DNA of 64,000 nucleotides from Selaginella tamariscina (Eukaryota; Streptophyta; Lycopodiopsida; Selaginellales; Selaginellaceae). A program made the translations under genes and the position numbers. This document shows positions 1 through 12,559 of the stretch, one piece after another. The stretch covers positions 88,501-152,500 of the forward strand of contig PUQB01000465.1 in NCBI GenBank assembly GCA_003024785.1. The letters run 5' to 3'. Position 1 is the first letter of the stretch; each line of letters opens with the position of its first letter. The notes under the pieces are model-generated. The model made no database searches. It saw only the letters and a program-made list of their open reading frames with translations, and was not told where the DNA came from.

Positions 1-490
1 AATCCTGTCGCCTCTTTCATGCCTGGTGGCATGATAAATCCCACCCACAACACTCTCATATGGATAATGGTGGAGAGTGGAATTAATCCCGTCCCACATT
101 CTTTGAGACGTAAAGGTGGCGGGATTAATCCGCCACCCCTTCCATGCCCAGTGAGCAGGATTAATCCTCCCACCACTTCCACACCTCCTTGAACTGTTGG
201 CGGGATTAATCCTGCCCACTAGGCATAGAAGGGTCGATAGGATTAATCTCGCCAACTTTTATGTCTCAATGATTTTGGGGCAGGATTAATCCCGCCGCCC
301 TTTACGTCTCAATGAGTGTGAGGCAGGATTAATCCTGCCCACCACCATTATCCATATGAGAGTGTTATGAGTGGGATTTATCCCGCCCACTAGGCATGAA
401 AGGGGCGGTGGGATTAATCCCGCCACCCTGTAGGTAGGGCATGTGTGGTGGATGGCCATCAGGCAAGTCATGGGTGGCGGGATTAACCAC
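1..490. repeat. Palindrome array 1 (degenerate GGCGGGATTAATCCCGCC family)
   Basis: About ten copies of an 18-bp palindrome with core GGCGGGATTAATCCCGCC sit 30-60 bp apart. Most copies here have one or more substitutions, for example TGGCGGGATTAATCCGCCA-like and GTGGGATTTATCCC forms. Spacers recur within the array, such as the segment ending in ACCATTATCCATATGAG. Open frames across it (repeated GGINPA/GLIPP peptides) are only the palindrome read through and are not genes. Confidence 0.85.
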
Positions 491-529
491 CGCCCATGAG
501 GCAAGTCCGGCACACCAAGGTGATGCACA

Positions 530-628
530 CACACATATATATATGTATATGTATATACAGGAGTGTGCGAGAGATAGATTAAAAAAATTAAATTATACGG
601 ATACACACTCATATACATGTATATATGA

Positions 629-662
<34 letters not shown>

Positions 663-1600
663 TGTGTGTGCGTGTGTGTGCTAAATAAATTAAATTATAC
701 AGATACACATATATATGTATATGTATATATTAGGAATGTGCGTGTGTGTGCCAGAGATAGATAAATTAATAAAATTATACAAATACACACACACATATAT
801 ATATGTATGTATATGTATATGTATATGTATATCATGTGTGTGCTAAATAAATTAAATTATACAGATACACACACACATATATGTATGTATATATGTATAT
901 ATATATGTGTGTATATGTATATCGTGTGTGAGCTAAACAAATAATTTATACAGATAAACACACACACACACACACATATATATGTGTATGTATATGTGTA
1001 TGTGTATGTATATACAAGAGTGGTGTGTGTGAGAGAGATAAATAAATAAATTTTATTATATAGGTACACACATATAAATGTATATGTAAATATAGATAAA
1101 TAAATAAATTATCTATGACACAGATATATATACACAGAAGTGTGCATGTGAAAGAGAAAGAGATTTCACCTATGTGAATGCACCTTCAACCCTATTGCAC
1201 CGCCATGGCTTTTTCCACAGCCATGCCTTATGAGAGAGAGATCTTGCGTTGCCGCTCTCATATTTCCACCGCTACCACATTTCTCCTCCGCCGCCTTGAA
1301 ACCCTAAGAATATACCTAAGCCTAAAAGGAATAAAATATATATAACCCTAAACAAATATTCTTTCATTATATTATCATAAATCAATAAAATTATACAGAT
1401 ACACACATATATGTATGTATATATGTATATAGATATATATATGTGTGTATATATGTATATCGTGTGTGAGCTAAACAAATAAAATTATACAAATAAACAT
1501 ACACACACACACACATACAGAAGTGTGTGTGTGTGCGAGAGATACATAAATAAATTAAAAGAAATAAAATATATATTAATCCTAAATGAATATTCTTTCA
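530..1600. repeat. TG/TA-rich minisatellite field, unit A1
   Basis: Repeats of (TG)n, (TA)n and (CA)n alternate with a recurring segment of the form GAGAGATAGATAAATTAATAAAATTATACA. The same motif recurs in each unit at 14080-15175, 45735-46850 and 57360-58800. From 1140 to 1360 there is a less repetitive stretch with CCGCCGCC and AAACCCTAAG that is also conserved in the other units. Threonine/tyrosine/isoleucine-rich open frames in this field are microsatellite artefacts. Confidence 0.85.
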
Positions 1601-3480
1601 TTATATTATCATAATTTTAAATTTGTGTGGGTGTGTGGGTGTATCACATACACCCCAAAAATATAAATCATGCAGGGGTTTAACATATGTGTGTTTACGA
1701 AAGTGTTAAATTTTCATGTGTAACAATACATACATACACACACATATAATATACACATAGACATACGTACAATGTCATAGTACATAATATTGTAAGTTTA
1801 TATATTATGAATCATGCATGGTGTGTATGTATGAGAGAAGAGAGAGAGTGTTAAAAAATTAATTTTGTACACATTGCATATATTAGTACACATATATACA
1901 TACACACGTGTATACACACATACATACATACATATTATAGTGTAAATTCAATGTGTTACATACACACACTAAGTACATATAGATTATACATGCGTTAAAC
2001 ATGATGTTTTTTATAAAGAAGCAACATATATTCCCAGTTTGGTTTAGGGTTTAAACCTAATGCAAGTATAAATTTAATATCTGTATAAAAAGTCTATTAT
2101 TCGTATAAAAATACACAAGAAAACACCCAAAGAATTATTGATAGTCAAGTAATAAACATAAAATCACAGATCATTCTATTGATTTGTCAATTATTTTAAA
2201 ATTTTCATTTTTTAAAATGTAAATTATAATTTGCTCATACTTTAAAATTGTATGTATATATTTGAATTTTACCCAATTTTTAACTTAAAATGACATAATG
2301 ACATTAAAACACATTTGAAAGCAATCATAGCACATAATATATATATTAGTATAAATTTTTATACTAATATAAACTAAATCCATGCACATTTTTTCTAATT
2401 TTTAATATAAATTTACTCTAACACTAAACATATGAAGTCCCAGTGTAGAGTGTGTGTAATTATAAATGTTTGGTTTGGGATTTAAACTCTAAACCATAAA
2501 TACAAAGCTAGATGCTTTATTTATATCGTGATCCACTCATCGCTTGCGTATTTGTGTGCATATGTGTCTTTGTAAGTGCTTCTAATGCGTATGCACGTGC
2601 ATATGTAATTTTTTTTATTATGTTTATATATGTGTGCAAAAGAAACATTGAATTAAATTGAAAATAATATTAATATACATATTAAGAACATATTTTAAAT
2701 TATACATAATAATATATCATTTTATCTAATATATAGCCATATATAGTTTTAATAATATATATTAATTTAATATTGATAATAAGGTTTAACATTGGAATAT
2801 TCTTAAAATAATAAGAATACTGAAATAATTAAGAATATATACTAATTTAATTATGATAATCAAGTTTAATATTGGACTATTCTTGAAATAATAAGAAAAT
2901 AATAAAGAACATCCCATTAATATAAAAAATGTAAATTAATTACTCGAATAATTAAGAAAATAATATTAATAAACACACTGTGAACATATTTTAAATTATA
3001 CATTAAAATATATAATTTATCTAATATATAGTCATATATAGTTTTAATAATATATATTAATTTAATATTGATAATAAGGTTTAACATTGGAATATTCTTA
3101 AAATAATAGGAAATAATTGAGAAAATCCCATTAATATAAATAAATATAGAATAATTACTGAAATAATTAAGAACATATACTAATTTAATTATGATAATCA
3201 GGTTTAATATTGAAATATTTTGGAATAATAGAAAATAATAAAGATATCCCATTAATATAAAGAAATGTAAATTAATGACTTGAATAATTAAGAAAATAAT
3301 ATTAATAAACACACTATGAATATATTTTAAATGATACATAATAATATATCAATTATTTATTGTATAAGTATATATATTTATAATATATACTTAATAATAT
3401 ATATTGAAATATTAAGAATGTAGAATAATTACTAAAATTTTGTAATATTAAATAGCTTGAATCACATTAAATGCAATTTA
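1600..3480. repeat. Low-complexity, AT-rich repeat field, unit A1
   Basis: No gene is visible. 1600-2600 holds dispersed TATG/CATA motifs and the CATGCATG-containing segment seen near the telomere-like tracts in the other units. 2640-3480 is very AT-rich, with a short unit repeated several times (AATATTCTTGAAATAATAAG and CCCATTAATAT motifs) in direct and inverted orientation. Matching fields lie at 16300-17300, 43640-44560 and 55300-56290. Confidence 0.75.
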
Positions 3481-3599
3481 TCAAAATCATTGGAATTAGA
3501 GAGTATATATGTCAGAGTGTCAGTTATTTATGTCAACTCATCTTAAAATTTTTTTTTTCTTTTCAAAAATTTGAAATTCTGACATAAGTATTATCAGTT

Positions 3600-3810
3600 T
3601 GATATGTAAATTTGAAAATGCATTTAATTTTCCACTCAAATTCAGATCTGGTTCTTTCTTCGGTAAGGGTTTTTTTCATTTTTATAATTTTTTTCTTTTA
3701 AGATCTTCTTTTTTATTAATAGTGATCACCTCAAGAGCGACATTAAATTAGGTGCTATTGTTTATAGGAAAGTATGGCGCCCTCAGTGTTGTTTACAAGT
3801 AAGTATTATA
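3600..3810 (+). other. Conserved block with kinase-loop-like exon end, unit A1
   Basis: This is the A1 copy of a block found once per unit, between the AT-rich field and the transposase-side palindrome array. It ends in GTTTACAAGTAAGTATT, which reads as a splice donor. In frame, the end encodes GKYGALSVVYK. That resembles a protein-kinase glycine loop (GxGxxGxVYK), but the first loop glycines are not well spaced. It may be a captured exon fragment or a 5' leader exon of the transposase gene. Confidence 0.4.
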
Positions 3811-3965
3811 AACAAATTTAGAAATATTTATAACACCTCTTAAAATTAGAATTTAGGATTTAGGAATTCATTAGGATTACATTATAATCCGTTAAGAATT
3901 TATCCCATTTACACATCTTTTTTACTTAAAATCCTTGGTTAGCCGAGATCTTAAAGAGTTGTCGA

Positions 3966-4590
3966 TAGGCGGTGGCATTAATCTGACCATTTCTTTTTTT
4001 GCTTCAGAGGTGGCGGGATTAATCCCGCCCACAACACTTTGAAACAGAAAAGCCGTGGCGAGATTAATTCGGCCAATGCTTCTCTACTTCTTAGAAAGGG
4101 CGGCGGGATTAATCCCGCCCACCATTCTAGGAGGTAAAAGGGGTGGCGGGATTAATCCTGCCACCACTTCCTTATTTTAAATATTTGTGGGCGGGATTTA
4201 TCCCGCCGACCTGTTTAGGAGGCAAAGAAGCATTGGCGGAATTAATTCCACCACCCTTTTGAAATCTTTCTGAAATCTTAGCTTTGGAGAGAGTTGTGGG
4301 CAGAATAATCATGCCACCTCTTCCCCGTCGGTGAGAGTTAATCCCACCACCCACTCTCTCCACGAGGAAGAGCCAGCGGCGGGATTAATCCCGCTGACTC
4401 TTCCTCGTCGAAGGGAGTCGGCAACGAGATTAATCTCGCCGACTCTTCCTCGTCGGAGGGAGTTGTCAATGGATTAATCTCGCTAACTCTTCCTCGTTGG
4501 AGGGAGTCGTGGTGGGATTAATCCCGCCCACCATTCTATTAGTCGAGAAAGGGGTGGCGGGATTAATCCCATCACTAGTTGTATTAACCA
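3966..4590. repeat. Palindrome array 2, transposase side of unit A1
   Basis: About eleven palindromes of the GGCGGGATTAATCCCGCC family are separated by spacers such as CTCTTCCTCGTCGGAGGGAG. Several copies have symmetric paired changes that keep the dyad, for example GGAATTAATTCC at 4238-4249 and CGAGATTAATCTCG at 4425-4438. The array ends about 100 bp upstream of the truncated transposase-like gene. Confidence 0.85.
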
Positions 4591-4689
4591 AGCATGATAA
4601 TTTATATTTATACATAATTATATATTATTGCACATTCATATATATTAAGCACCCTCAATTCAGATTTTTTGGAAATATTGCGAGATAGT

Positions 4690-7404
4690 TGGCACTGGAT
4701 TAATCTAGACAATATTTCCCAAGGATCTTGTGTGTACGTATGGGTGAATACCATTTGCAAGCACATTGAGGTTCTTGGAATGGAATTTGAAGAGGGTTCT
4801 CCTGTATTGTGGAATGTGGATGAAGTCAAGGGAGTCACAAATAAATAGTAGTACGAGTTTACCAGATGATGGTTTGCTTGTTATGATGGATGAGGTGATT
4901 TTCTTTCTTCATGAGATCAAGATTGGGAGAGGCATCATCACAGCTATAAATCCAATGAAAGCCGTATTAAAAGAGAAACTAGGGGCCTACTTCGTGGGTG
5001 TAGTTGTGACAGAGGTTTCACCTAATGGCACATTGCATCCTGGATCCCTTGTGAGGTGGCGAACATTTGAATTAAGACGGCAAGATGGTTCAACATATTC
5101 AAAGTTGGATTCAATAATAACAACTCGGAAGGACAACCCATATTTGAAGAGGTTCCTTGCATTGGTCCTATAATAGAAAAAGGCGATTTATGAGTTGCAG
5201 ATCTGCCCCTGCAAGTTCCGGCAAGAGGATCAAGATGAATCCTACATTTTCGGCAAGCGTTGCTAGCATTTCCACGATTGACTGCTGCAAGAAGAAGTGT
5301 TGTCAGATGGCAAACCGGAATGAAATTACTCAATGTAGACATGCCTTTTGTATGCTCACCCAAAAGCAAAGGCATGAGTTTGTATATGCTACACTAACTA
5401 GGTGTATTGATGGAATGGACTTGGACACAGGTCATCAAAGTACATTCATGGTATTTAATAAGGTGTCCGTCTGCTTCAAAGCTTGGTACACTATATACGG
5501 GATCCCAAAGACCACGTTCTACTGTCGAAGGGATGAGTGGCTAGATGGAGCGCACACCTCAATACATGAGAACACTTGCCTAGTCAAAACCTGCTCTCAC
5601 ATTATGGCAGCCATAGAGATACTCAAGGCTTTTGTAGAAGCAAATGTAGACAGGATGCCTCACAAATGCCGAACCACAAATGCATTGGTCATGGAAAATC
5701 TCAAGGTTTTGCCTTCAATCTACACTCAATTGAAGCTGTGTGAACATGTGCCTCAGTTTGATGGGGCTCCAAGCAATCTGCACTGGTACCTTCAATAACA
5801 TATGGAATATTCATTTTAAGGATGTGGAGATTACAAAACACTCTAGCTTTACCAAGTGTGACACTTGTACATCATTGAAGGCTGCAGAGGCTTGTGCAAA
5901 AACCTTGGTGGACATCATTGCCATTCAAAAGAAGATGGAGGCCCACATGATTGTACAACAAACTTATCAGTCTCAGTACTATGCACACCGCATGCTTTCT
6001 ATGTCACGCCCATCATAATACCTATACTTAATCCATGACAAGATGGATCATTCAAGACCAGCATTCCAAGGCTCGTTGCAACACCAAAGTGCCTTAGAAA
6101 TGTCATAAAACTTCCGATTTCATTAACATGTGTGTTAACACATGGACATGGTTGTGAATCATATGGACACTTTTCACTTCCACATTGGTCTAGCAACTCC
6201 AATTTCACTATTGGGTCGTTGGCCATGTGTTTTAGAAACCTTGAAGCCCACTCACAAACAAGTTTTATGAGTGATCTCAAAGTGAAGAAACAACACCTTC
6301 AACCTTTACATAATGCTCTCATGAACATGTCTGCACTTAAGGCTATTTGAGAATATGAGAGGCATTGTCAGCAGCCTGCATAAAAAACAAATGGCCCTGT
6401 TGAGAATTTTGGTTCAGTGGAGGGATCTAACTCAAATAGTGTACATGTGTTCTCAACATTAAATAAACTTCCTCGTCATTTGCTTTTACAAATGGATAAT
6501 TGTGCATGCGAGAACAAAAATAAGTAAATCATTTTAATTAAGGGTTTCTCAAGTTCATACTTACTTTTATTTTCTAGATATGTACTAGCATACTTGTCAA
6601 TGCTTGTTGCCAAAGGTGTGTTTGAGACTCAATTTCCTTATGGTTGGTCACACTCATGAAGATATTGATGCATATATGATGGATCTTTTTGAAAATTGCA
6701 TCTCCAAAAAAAGTTGTGCTTTACTTGTGACTAAAGTGCCAGATTTCAAAAAGTTTTCAAGGAGTATATCAAAGAAGGGAGTAATTCTTTAATTGATTAC
6801 CTTGTGCCACTACAATTCTTTTTCTCCATAAAAGATGGTATATCTATTATGCAGTACAAGTTACAGCCATTAGAGTAGGAGTGGTTATCGAAAGAGGGCT
6901 TAATGCTTTTCAAAAGTGAAGAGGATGGAAAGCCACTTCTCTAGAAGGATAACCAGACCCTATTCCATTGAGTGCCCAGCTCAAGGAACAAGAACTTATT
7001 ATTGATAGCATTAAAAAATATGTGGCATGGGTTCAAAAATCGATGTCAAAGAATTTTGATAAGGCAACTGGTTACTCAGAACTATATAAACATGTAGTTG
7101 ACTATTGGGAAACTATTGTTTAAGAGTTTCAATGAGCACAGACAATATAGAAGTCAGTAGTGATGTGGAAGTGCAAACCCCACACTTTGTTGGACAAAAG
7201 AACAAAAAACCTAAAACATACTTTGATTACTGCAAGGATCTTTAAAAACTGATGATGGTCCTCATTACTATAGATGTGTCATATAATCAGCCTAATTGGA
7301 TGGGTCAAATTATCGACAAACTTGAAGTAATCACAAAAAATAATATGGTTAAAGTTATATGATTCAAACCACAAAAAAGGCGACATTAGAAGGAGAGTGA
7401 AAGA
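4690..7404 (+). pseudogene. Decayed DUF7869-type transposase-like gene, unit A1
   Basis: Aligned by eye with the other copies, this gene has lost its start: the region holding the ATG is deleted and sequence resumes near GAGATAGTTGGC. Recognisable parts follow in several frames. These are the N-terminal segment (GSCVYVWVN-like), the double-cysteine region (CCKKKCCQM, about 5280), the FYCRRDEWLDG segment (about 5520), CDTCTSLKAAEAC (about 5860), QMDNCACENKNK (about 6490) and VGHTHEDID (about 6645). After GHTHEDID the segment for FFSKVSNSTKRT is deleted. Several stops and frameshifts follow. The probable intron lies at about 6525-6578. The 3' end is lost: the copy leaves the family near 7404 and runs into sequence like the arm-distal region at 21900 in opposite orientation. 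It cannot make the full product. Confidence 0.8.
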
Positions 7405-7695
7405 TATATGCATGTTGTAACTAAAGTGGGCATGATACGTGAAAATGGGAATATAAAATAAATTACTAATTAATACTTAAGTTTTAATTATTAATTAATC
7501 ATTTAATTAATATGTAATTAAGCCTTAAATATTAATTAATTAATTAATTAATCCTTCAATAACCTTACTTAGTAAGGAATATTCCTAAAATATCTTAGAA
7601 TATTCATATTATTCTAAAAATAGTTTACAATAATGAAGAAATACTATCAAACATAATTACAAATGAAATCATTTTCTTATCAACATGTTAATTTT
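7405..7695. other. AT-rich spacer between convergent genes
   Basis: The first 30 bp (GTTGTAACTAAAGTGGGCAT) resemble the inverse of 21900-21940. The rest is AT-rich with TTAATTAA runs. No gene is seen. Confidence 0.6.
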
Positions 7696-9061
7696 TTATA
7701 AATACTTTCTTTCTATCATACAAAGAAATCTTTTCATTTTGTCTAAATCATCACTCTCCGGATTAATCAAATCATTTTGGTCAATATCTTGATGTTGTTG
7801 CCACCACTTAACACTCTCACGAATGCAATTGGGAGTTGCCATCCTTGTTAATACATAAGATGTGATAAGAGAAGGTCTGCATAAAGGCTCATCTAAAAAC
7901 TGACGTTCCTTAAGAATAATATTATAAAGCGCCCGGTTGCTATCCTTCATTTTATAAAATTCAATATCACGAGAAAGAAAAGCTTCAGGAAATGTATGAT
8001 ACGGTGGATACTGCTCACAAAAATTTTCGAGATTCTTCTTTCTGAGGCACGTATCCAAGTAGTTCACTAGCTCATCCATGATATCGGTATCAGAATATGG
8101 ATCGAAAGTGATTGGATGAATACAAGCAATGTTTTGGTTGAGCATAGCCTTCTGAGGAGAGTCGTCTACTACTAATATGTGCGTTCTTCATTATCCTTAA
8201 GCGACTGATCTCCCCATGAGTCCCAATTATTCTTTCATTCTTGAAGAAGTATGGCTTGCTTTCCTTTCTTATATTGTGAAATTCGAGAGGTTTATGACAC
8301 ATTCGCTGGTCAAAAATCCAATCTTTACGAATCACCTCTTCTGCAACACTACAATGTTTCTTAAGTAAATTCAACAGCGGTGTTAAGTTATGAATCTGCA
8401 TGCATGACCAAATCCCCACAAGCGCACCCATCTCCTTAAGCTTTTGAAAGAGACGATCCAACCCTGGACGAAAAATAATATCATATCGAAATTTACCATG
8501 ACAAGGAATGAAATCTCCTTGTTTGATTTCTTTTTTCTATCCTCGGGCCTTTGTCGATGAAGCAGAACACCATTGACATCCAACAACACAATATGGCCAT
8601 GAGTAACATGAGATAGCGTTGCCTCTTGAATACTTTGCAAATCACTTGTTTGCTCCCTTTCACATTTATCCGTTGCCACTATCTCGTTGCCTATCCCTTC
8701 ATCATTTAATTGTACATCATCCTTACAAGATTCAGATATTGCATGCGCTGAAGAAATTGATTTCGGAACTGAAGCCAATAAAAATGATGATGAAGTGGCC
8801 CCCATGGTAACGATGTTTTGAGCTGCATTATTATCCATTTCCTGCATGAACTCTGTCATTCTGACATGTGGCACAAGAAATTGTCGCCAAACCCCTCTCT
8901 TACCTCATGGCAATGCTGAAAATCCATGTTCTCAATTATTTCATTACATCTGCAAAATGATAATTAGCTGACCTTAAAATTATCAAGGTATATTATTTAC
9001 CTTGTTAATGTGTGACCCATGTTTGAACTAAAAGCTTCATTAATCCTTGAGAATTTATTTT
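7696..9061 (-). pseudogene. FCP1/HAD-phosphatase-like exons (probable 3' part of the ParB-like gene)
   Basis: Three exons fit GT-AG rules and phase: 9061-9001 (ENKFSRINEAF...), 8949-8904 (CNEIIENMDFQHCHE) and 8841-7696 (EMDNNAAQN...ERKYL stop). The last exon carries an FCP1-type HAD domain: LLDVNGVLLHR (motif I, DxNG), IIFRPGLDRLFQKLKEMG, GIWSCM, and ILVVDDSPQKAM (motif with paired Asp). Known FCP1-family enzymes are aspartate-dependent phosphatases with DxDx(T/V). The DxN form, with the second Asp replaced by Asn, is seen from memory in some plant relatives, so activity is doubtful. Two one-base shifts, near 8525 and 8185, break the frame. There is no good start codon for a separate gene, and the first exon fits in phase to a donor inside the upstream gene, so this is probably its C-terminal part. 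Confidence 0.7.
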
Positions 9062-9131
9062 CTGTACAAATATAAAAGAAATATACAAAAATGCCTTATG
9101 TTACACTCATTTACAACTATTCGTCACTCTA

Positions 9132-12100
9132 TCAATTCATTATCAATTCTTCTTCGCTATTACCTTCTGAGTGAGGCGAAGAAGGTCTAAGCCGCTTGTG
9201 AGATGGTTCAAGATCTTCTGCATCTTCTATTGATGTTTCCATGGGTCCTGGAGTGTGCGAATGTTCTGTACTCCTCGAGATAACTTCCGGTCTAATATCT
9301 GATTGAAGTTCGTTCTCAGACTCCGAGATTGAACCAGATTCACCTTCAGAGCTATCGCACTTATCTGGAGGGAACTTTCTCAAATACGCCTTTATGGATC
9401 GTTGGGGTACTCAGTTGAGACCCAATCTATCCACTTGTTCAGGTCCTCAACCATGGTCTTATCCTTTTCAACGGCAAACACACATGTATGCCGAAGGTAA
9501 CACTCCTTCAAGACGGACCCCCTAGTGCAGTAGTCAAAAACCCACGCATCACTGTGAGGACCCCTGATCAAGTTGACGATGCTCCGTGCCGCTTGACTTG
9601 TAATGTTTGGATAACGTACATTGCCGAATACGTCACTCATACCTATCGGTGTATCGGATGGAGGTTCAGGGCCGTTGGAGTGCAAACAGATGCCTGGCCA
9701 GTCATTTGGAAGCTTGAAATTGTTTGGCGCATTCCTAACAACCAAGTGAACAACGTATCAATGCACTTGGGATTAGCATCGTTCATATAAAATCCTGTCC
9801 AACGATGTCTATTCTTCTTGGCGAAGGCGAAGGCAAAAGTATCGGTGACATGAGCAAGAATCAAGAAATAAATACCTGAAAAAGTAGGTATCAGTGAAGA
9901 GCGCAAGCATGAATTCAATAATAAATACCTTCTATGTATATGCTTGCACGGCTAAGTTTCTCCACCAGATCCTCTAGTGCCCTATCTGTCGAAAGATTTT
10001 TTGACACCCGCCGATCCATCACGAACAATTGAAACGGTTTCCTACAAGCAGTGATGTTACCCCATAAAGTCTCCGAATCTAACAACAAACATCTGTAGGG
10101 CTTGTCGTGATTCGTAGCATCCTCCTTTATAAGGTTCAATTCGGTTCTCCGCTGCTGAAGGACTGCCATAAGAGAAGGCGTCATCCCAATGTTCTCCTTT
10201 TTGGCGTTGGCGTGCAATAGATTCTTGCCCAGATCTTCCGATTGGTTCACCCATTCGACAAGCATATCATCGTTCGTCACATGCAAATATTTGCTGACCT
10301 CTTCATATGTTGAAGTCGAGGTCCAACCCAGTTTGTGGCAGTGTATTCCCAACCACTCCTTGAAATGCCTGACCGTCTTCAACTCCATTGCCTTGAGATG
10401 AAAAGGAGAGGTTGGGCTGCTGTTATTAATTTGTAGTTTGCCATCGATCACCAAATCAGCCAAGACTTCCATCTCCTCCATCGTTGTTCCATTTAAAGGC
10501 TTCAACCATGTGAGCTTGAAATCGTTGTCTACATCCTTTGTAGATTGAACAGACTTAGCCTTCGGCGTCTTACTGGGTTTCTTTGCAGACTTTTCTGAGG
10601 GCTCCCCTTCACTTGTCTGCTTCTTCTTCAGTGTTCCTTTTGAAAAGGATTCCATAATCCCCAACCATTTGGCAAAGATCCTATCTTCGGGGCAAGAAAT
10701 CAACATCATCAGAAAGGATGTTTCCTTCCCGCCCACCTGGGCAAAATCAACTGCTGCAATTTCTTCAACTCTCTGAGGAAAAAGACAGATTAATATACCG
10801 GCGAGATAAATCCCGCCCAAACAATTTGCTTACCCGGTATTCCGCAGATTGTGTATTCCCTGCGGTAGCTCTTTGTGGTCGCTGAAGAGATTCCCACACG
10901 GCTCGCGTGTGTTTAAACTTCTCCCATATTTTGCTGTTGTAGTGGTTGGTGTCGGCAGCGTCCCATTCCGCCGATAACTTATGGTACTGCTCGATTGTGA
11001 GATTCGGCTTAGCTAAAAACGCCCGATCTTTTTGTCAGCTTCTCACGGGTATGCTCGGAAAGTTTTGTTGCCATCGTTCCTTTGTTGTGTTCTCGAGAAG
11101 TCGTTGGGCTGCCGTTATTGTGTGCTGGCCACTAATGATGTAGTACTTGATAGATTTTTATTCTCCGTCTGAATCTTCATGAGTTGTTCTGGTGTTGTGA
11201 TCCAGACTTTGTCAGCGCCCTTCCTTCTTTCATAGTATGGACACAAAACAGCATTATGTGGAACGGTATAAGAATTGTCGTCCTTCATCTTCTCCATGAG
11301 CTCAGCTACACGTTCCTGGTTGAGTGGCCTGTAATTGAAGTTTGGGTTGACGCTGCAATATTTAACCCTACAAGGATAAATCTTATCATCCAACATCATT
11401 TCCTTGTGACTTATTGCAGCATGAGATGCCACAGGTGCAGCTGACAAAACGATTGATGATTTTCTTTTGCGATCCGAATCAACATGTGTGATCCCCGACT
11501 GCAGCTGTTCTAGTGTTCTCGGTACACTCTTCCAGCTCCCAAAGCTCCCTAAGCAAATTGAACGTGATCTGTAGAGAACCTGAGACCGAGCCACCCTCTC
11601 AATCTCCATTATGATGTCGCTGTGTTCTTCTTCAATGTGAAGAGGGAAGATTGCTCCACTTGCTGATTTTCTGTATTGTGAAGCAATATCTCCTGACAAT
11701 ACACCTACTCGATGAGTCTGAAGATTTTCGAAGTAGACATCCAGATGGATCCCCTCCATAGATGGGCTTTCGTTGAGTTGAAGAAGAACTCCAAGGTCAA
11801 CATCATTAGTGAACACGTGAACGTCATTATCCACAAGTCGACAAAACCACCCGAAATTAATGTTGTAACTGACGACCTCTGGATCCGAGAACGTGACATT
11901 GGATGGAACAAGGCATATGTGTCGAGCATCGTCCAATCTGGGTTCGCAGCCTGCTTTCGGGTGCTTGACTAGCGAATCTACTTTCCATTGTTTTGCTTGT
12001 CCATGAGATGTGACAGAGGTTAATTTGACAGCAGCCATGGTTGCTCCAATGCGCTTCCCATTTATCTTAAAATATGGCCAAGTTGATTCCAGAATCCCCC

Positions 12101-12234
12101 TGCCCATCTCTTCTCCTGCTCTTGTCTTTAATGTCACCTCAATTCCACATCTGAATACAAAAATGATTAGTTCAAGTATCCGAGTATAACAGATTTTATT
12201 TTAATTCTTACCCAGAATTTGACGACGACTCCAT
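9132..12234 (-). pseudogene. ParB-like / methyltransferase-like element gene, unit A2
   Basis: The exon model is 12234-12212, 12150-10834, 10772-9929 and 9875-9132, all GT-AG. It starts at ATG with MESSSNSG. Exon 2 holds an open run of about 340 codons. Its end matches a ParB/sulfiredoxin-like fold: RVKYCSVNPNFNYRPLNQE, RVAELMEKM, then, in another frame, YYIISGQHTITAAQRLLE, where GQHT stands where ParB has GERR. Exon 3 has a basic, serine/lysine-rich linker and a helical region of unknown family. Exon 4 has VFDYCTRGSVLKEC followed by FAVEKDK, like motif I and the acidic loop of an amino-methyltransferase; no DPPY motif is seen. The tail is acidic. Breaks here include the frame change before GQHT, an extra G near 11025, and one-base losses near 9750 and 9400. 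The role is unknown; DNA binding, cutting or modification for the element is inference. Confidence 0.65.
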
Positions 12235-12375
12235 ACTAATGACTCGATCTCCTTGTTTGATCAAATCGTCCTTCTGCAAAATAATACACTATAAATAAAT
12301 ATATAAAAACGCACACACACTTGTATAAACCCGAATATACAAAAATAATACACAGAGAGAAGTAGACGTAATTAA

Positions 12376-12458
12376 CTGTCCGAAGCTCACATTTGTGTTA
12401 GTGCAAAAGAAAGATAACATTTCGTTTTAGAACCACCACAAATGTGAGCTCTGGACAG
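12376..12458. repeat. 83-bp inverted repeat upstream of the ParB-like gene (A2)
   Basis: The arms are CTGTCCGAAGCTCACATTTG and CAAATGTGAGCTCTGGACAG, about 22 bp each when extended, with a loop of about 39 bp containing AAAGAAAGATAAC. The same structure lies at 48241-48323 and 60422-60504, each time 140-225 bp upstream of the ATG. It may form a promoter hairpin or cruciform, or be an end of an older element. Confidence 0.75.
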
Positions 12459-12559
12459 TTTTACATAGATTCCTAGCTTTTACTCGAAATATTATGATAA
12501 GATGATAAAAGTAAATAAAATGAGATATGCAACTTATATATACTAATACACATATATAT

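Larger units (their letters stand above)
1..7440 (-). mobile_element. Composite element unit A1, old degraded copy
   Basis: This stretch carries the components of the composite element in the same order as the fuller copies: palindrome array (1-490), TG/TA minisatellites (530-1600), an AT-rich field (2640-3480), the conserved 190-bp block (3600-3810), a second palindrome array (3966-4590) and a decayed transposase-like gene (4690-7404). It is shorter than the other units and its palindromes are often mutated, so it is probably the oldest copy. Strand is given by the direction the ParB-like gene would have; that gene would lie left of the window. Neither outer boundary can be fixed. Confidence 0.6.

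Noticed and set aside
2917..3339. 140-codon Ile/Leu/Tyr-rich open frame that could be a membrane protein
   Set aside because: It lies in the AT-rich repeat field, is built of repeated units, and is broken in the other element copies.
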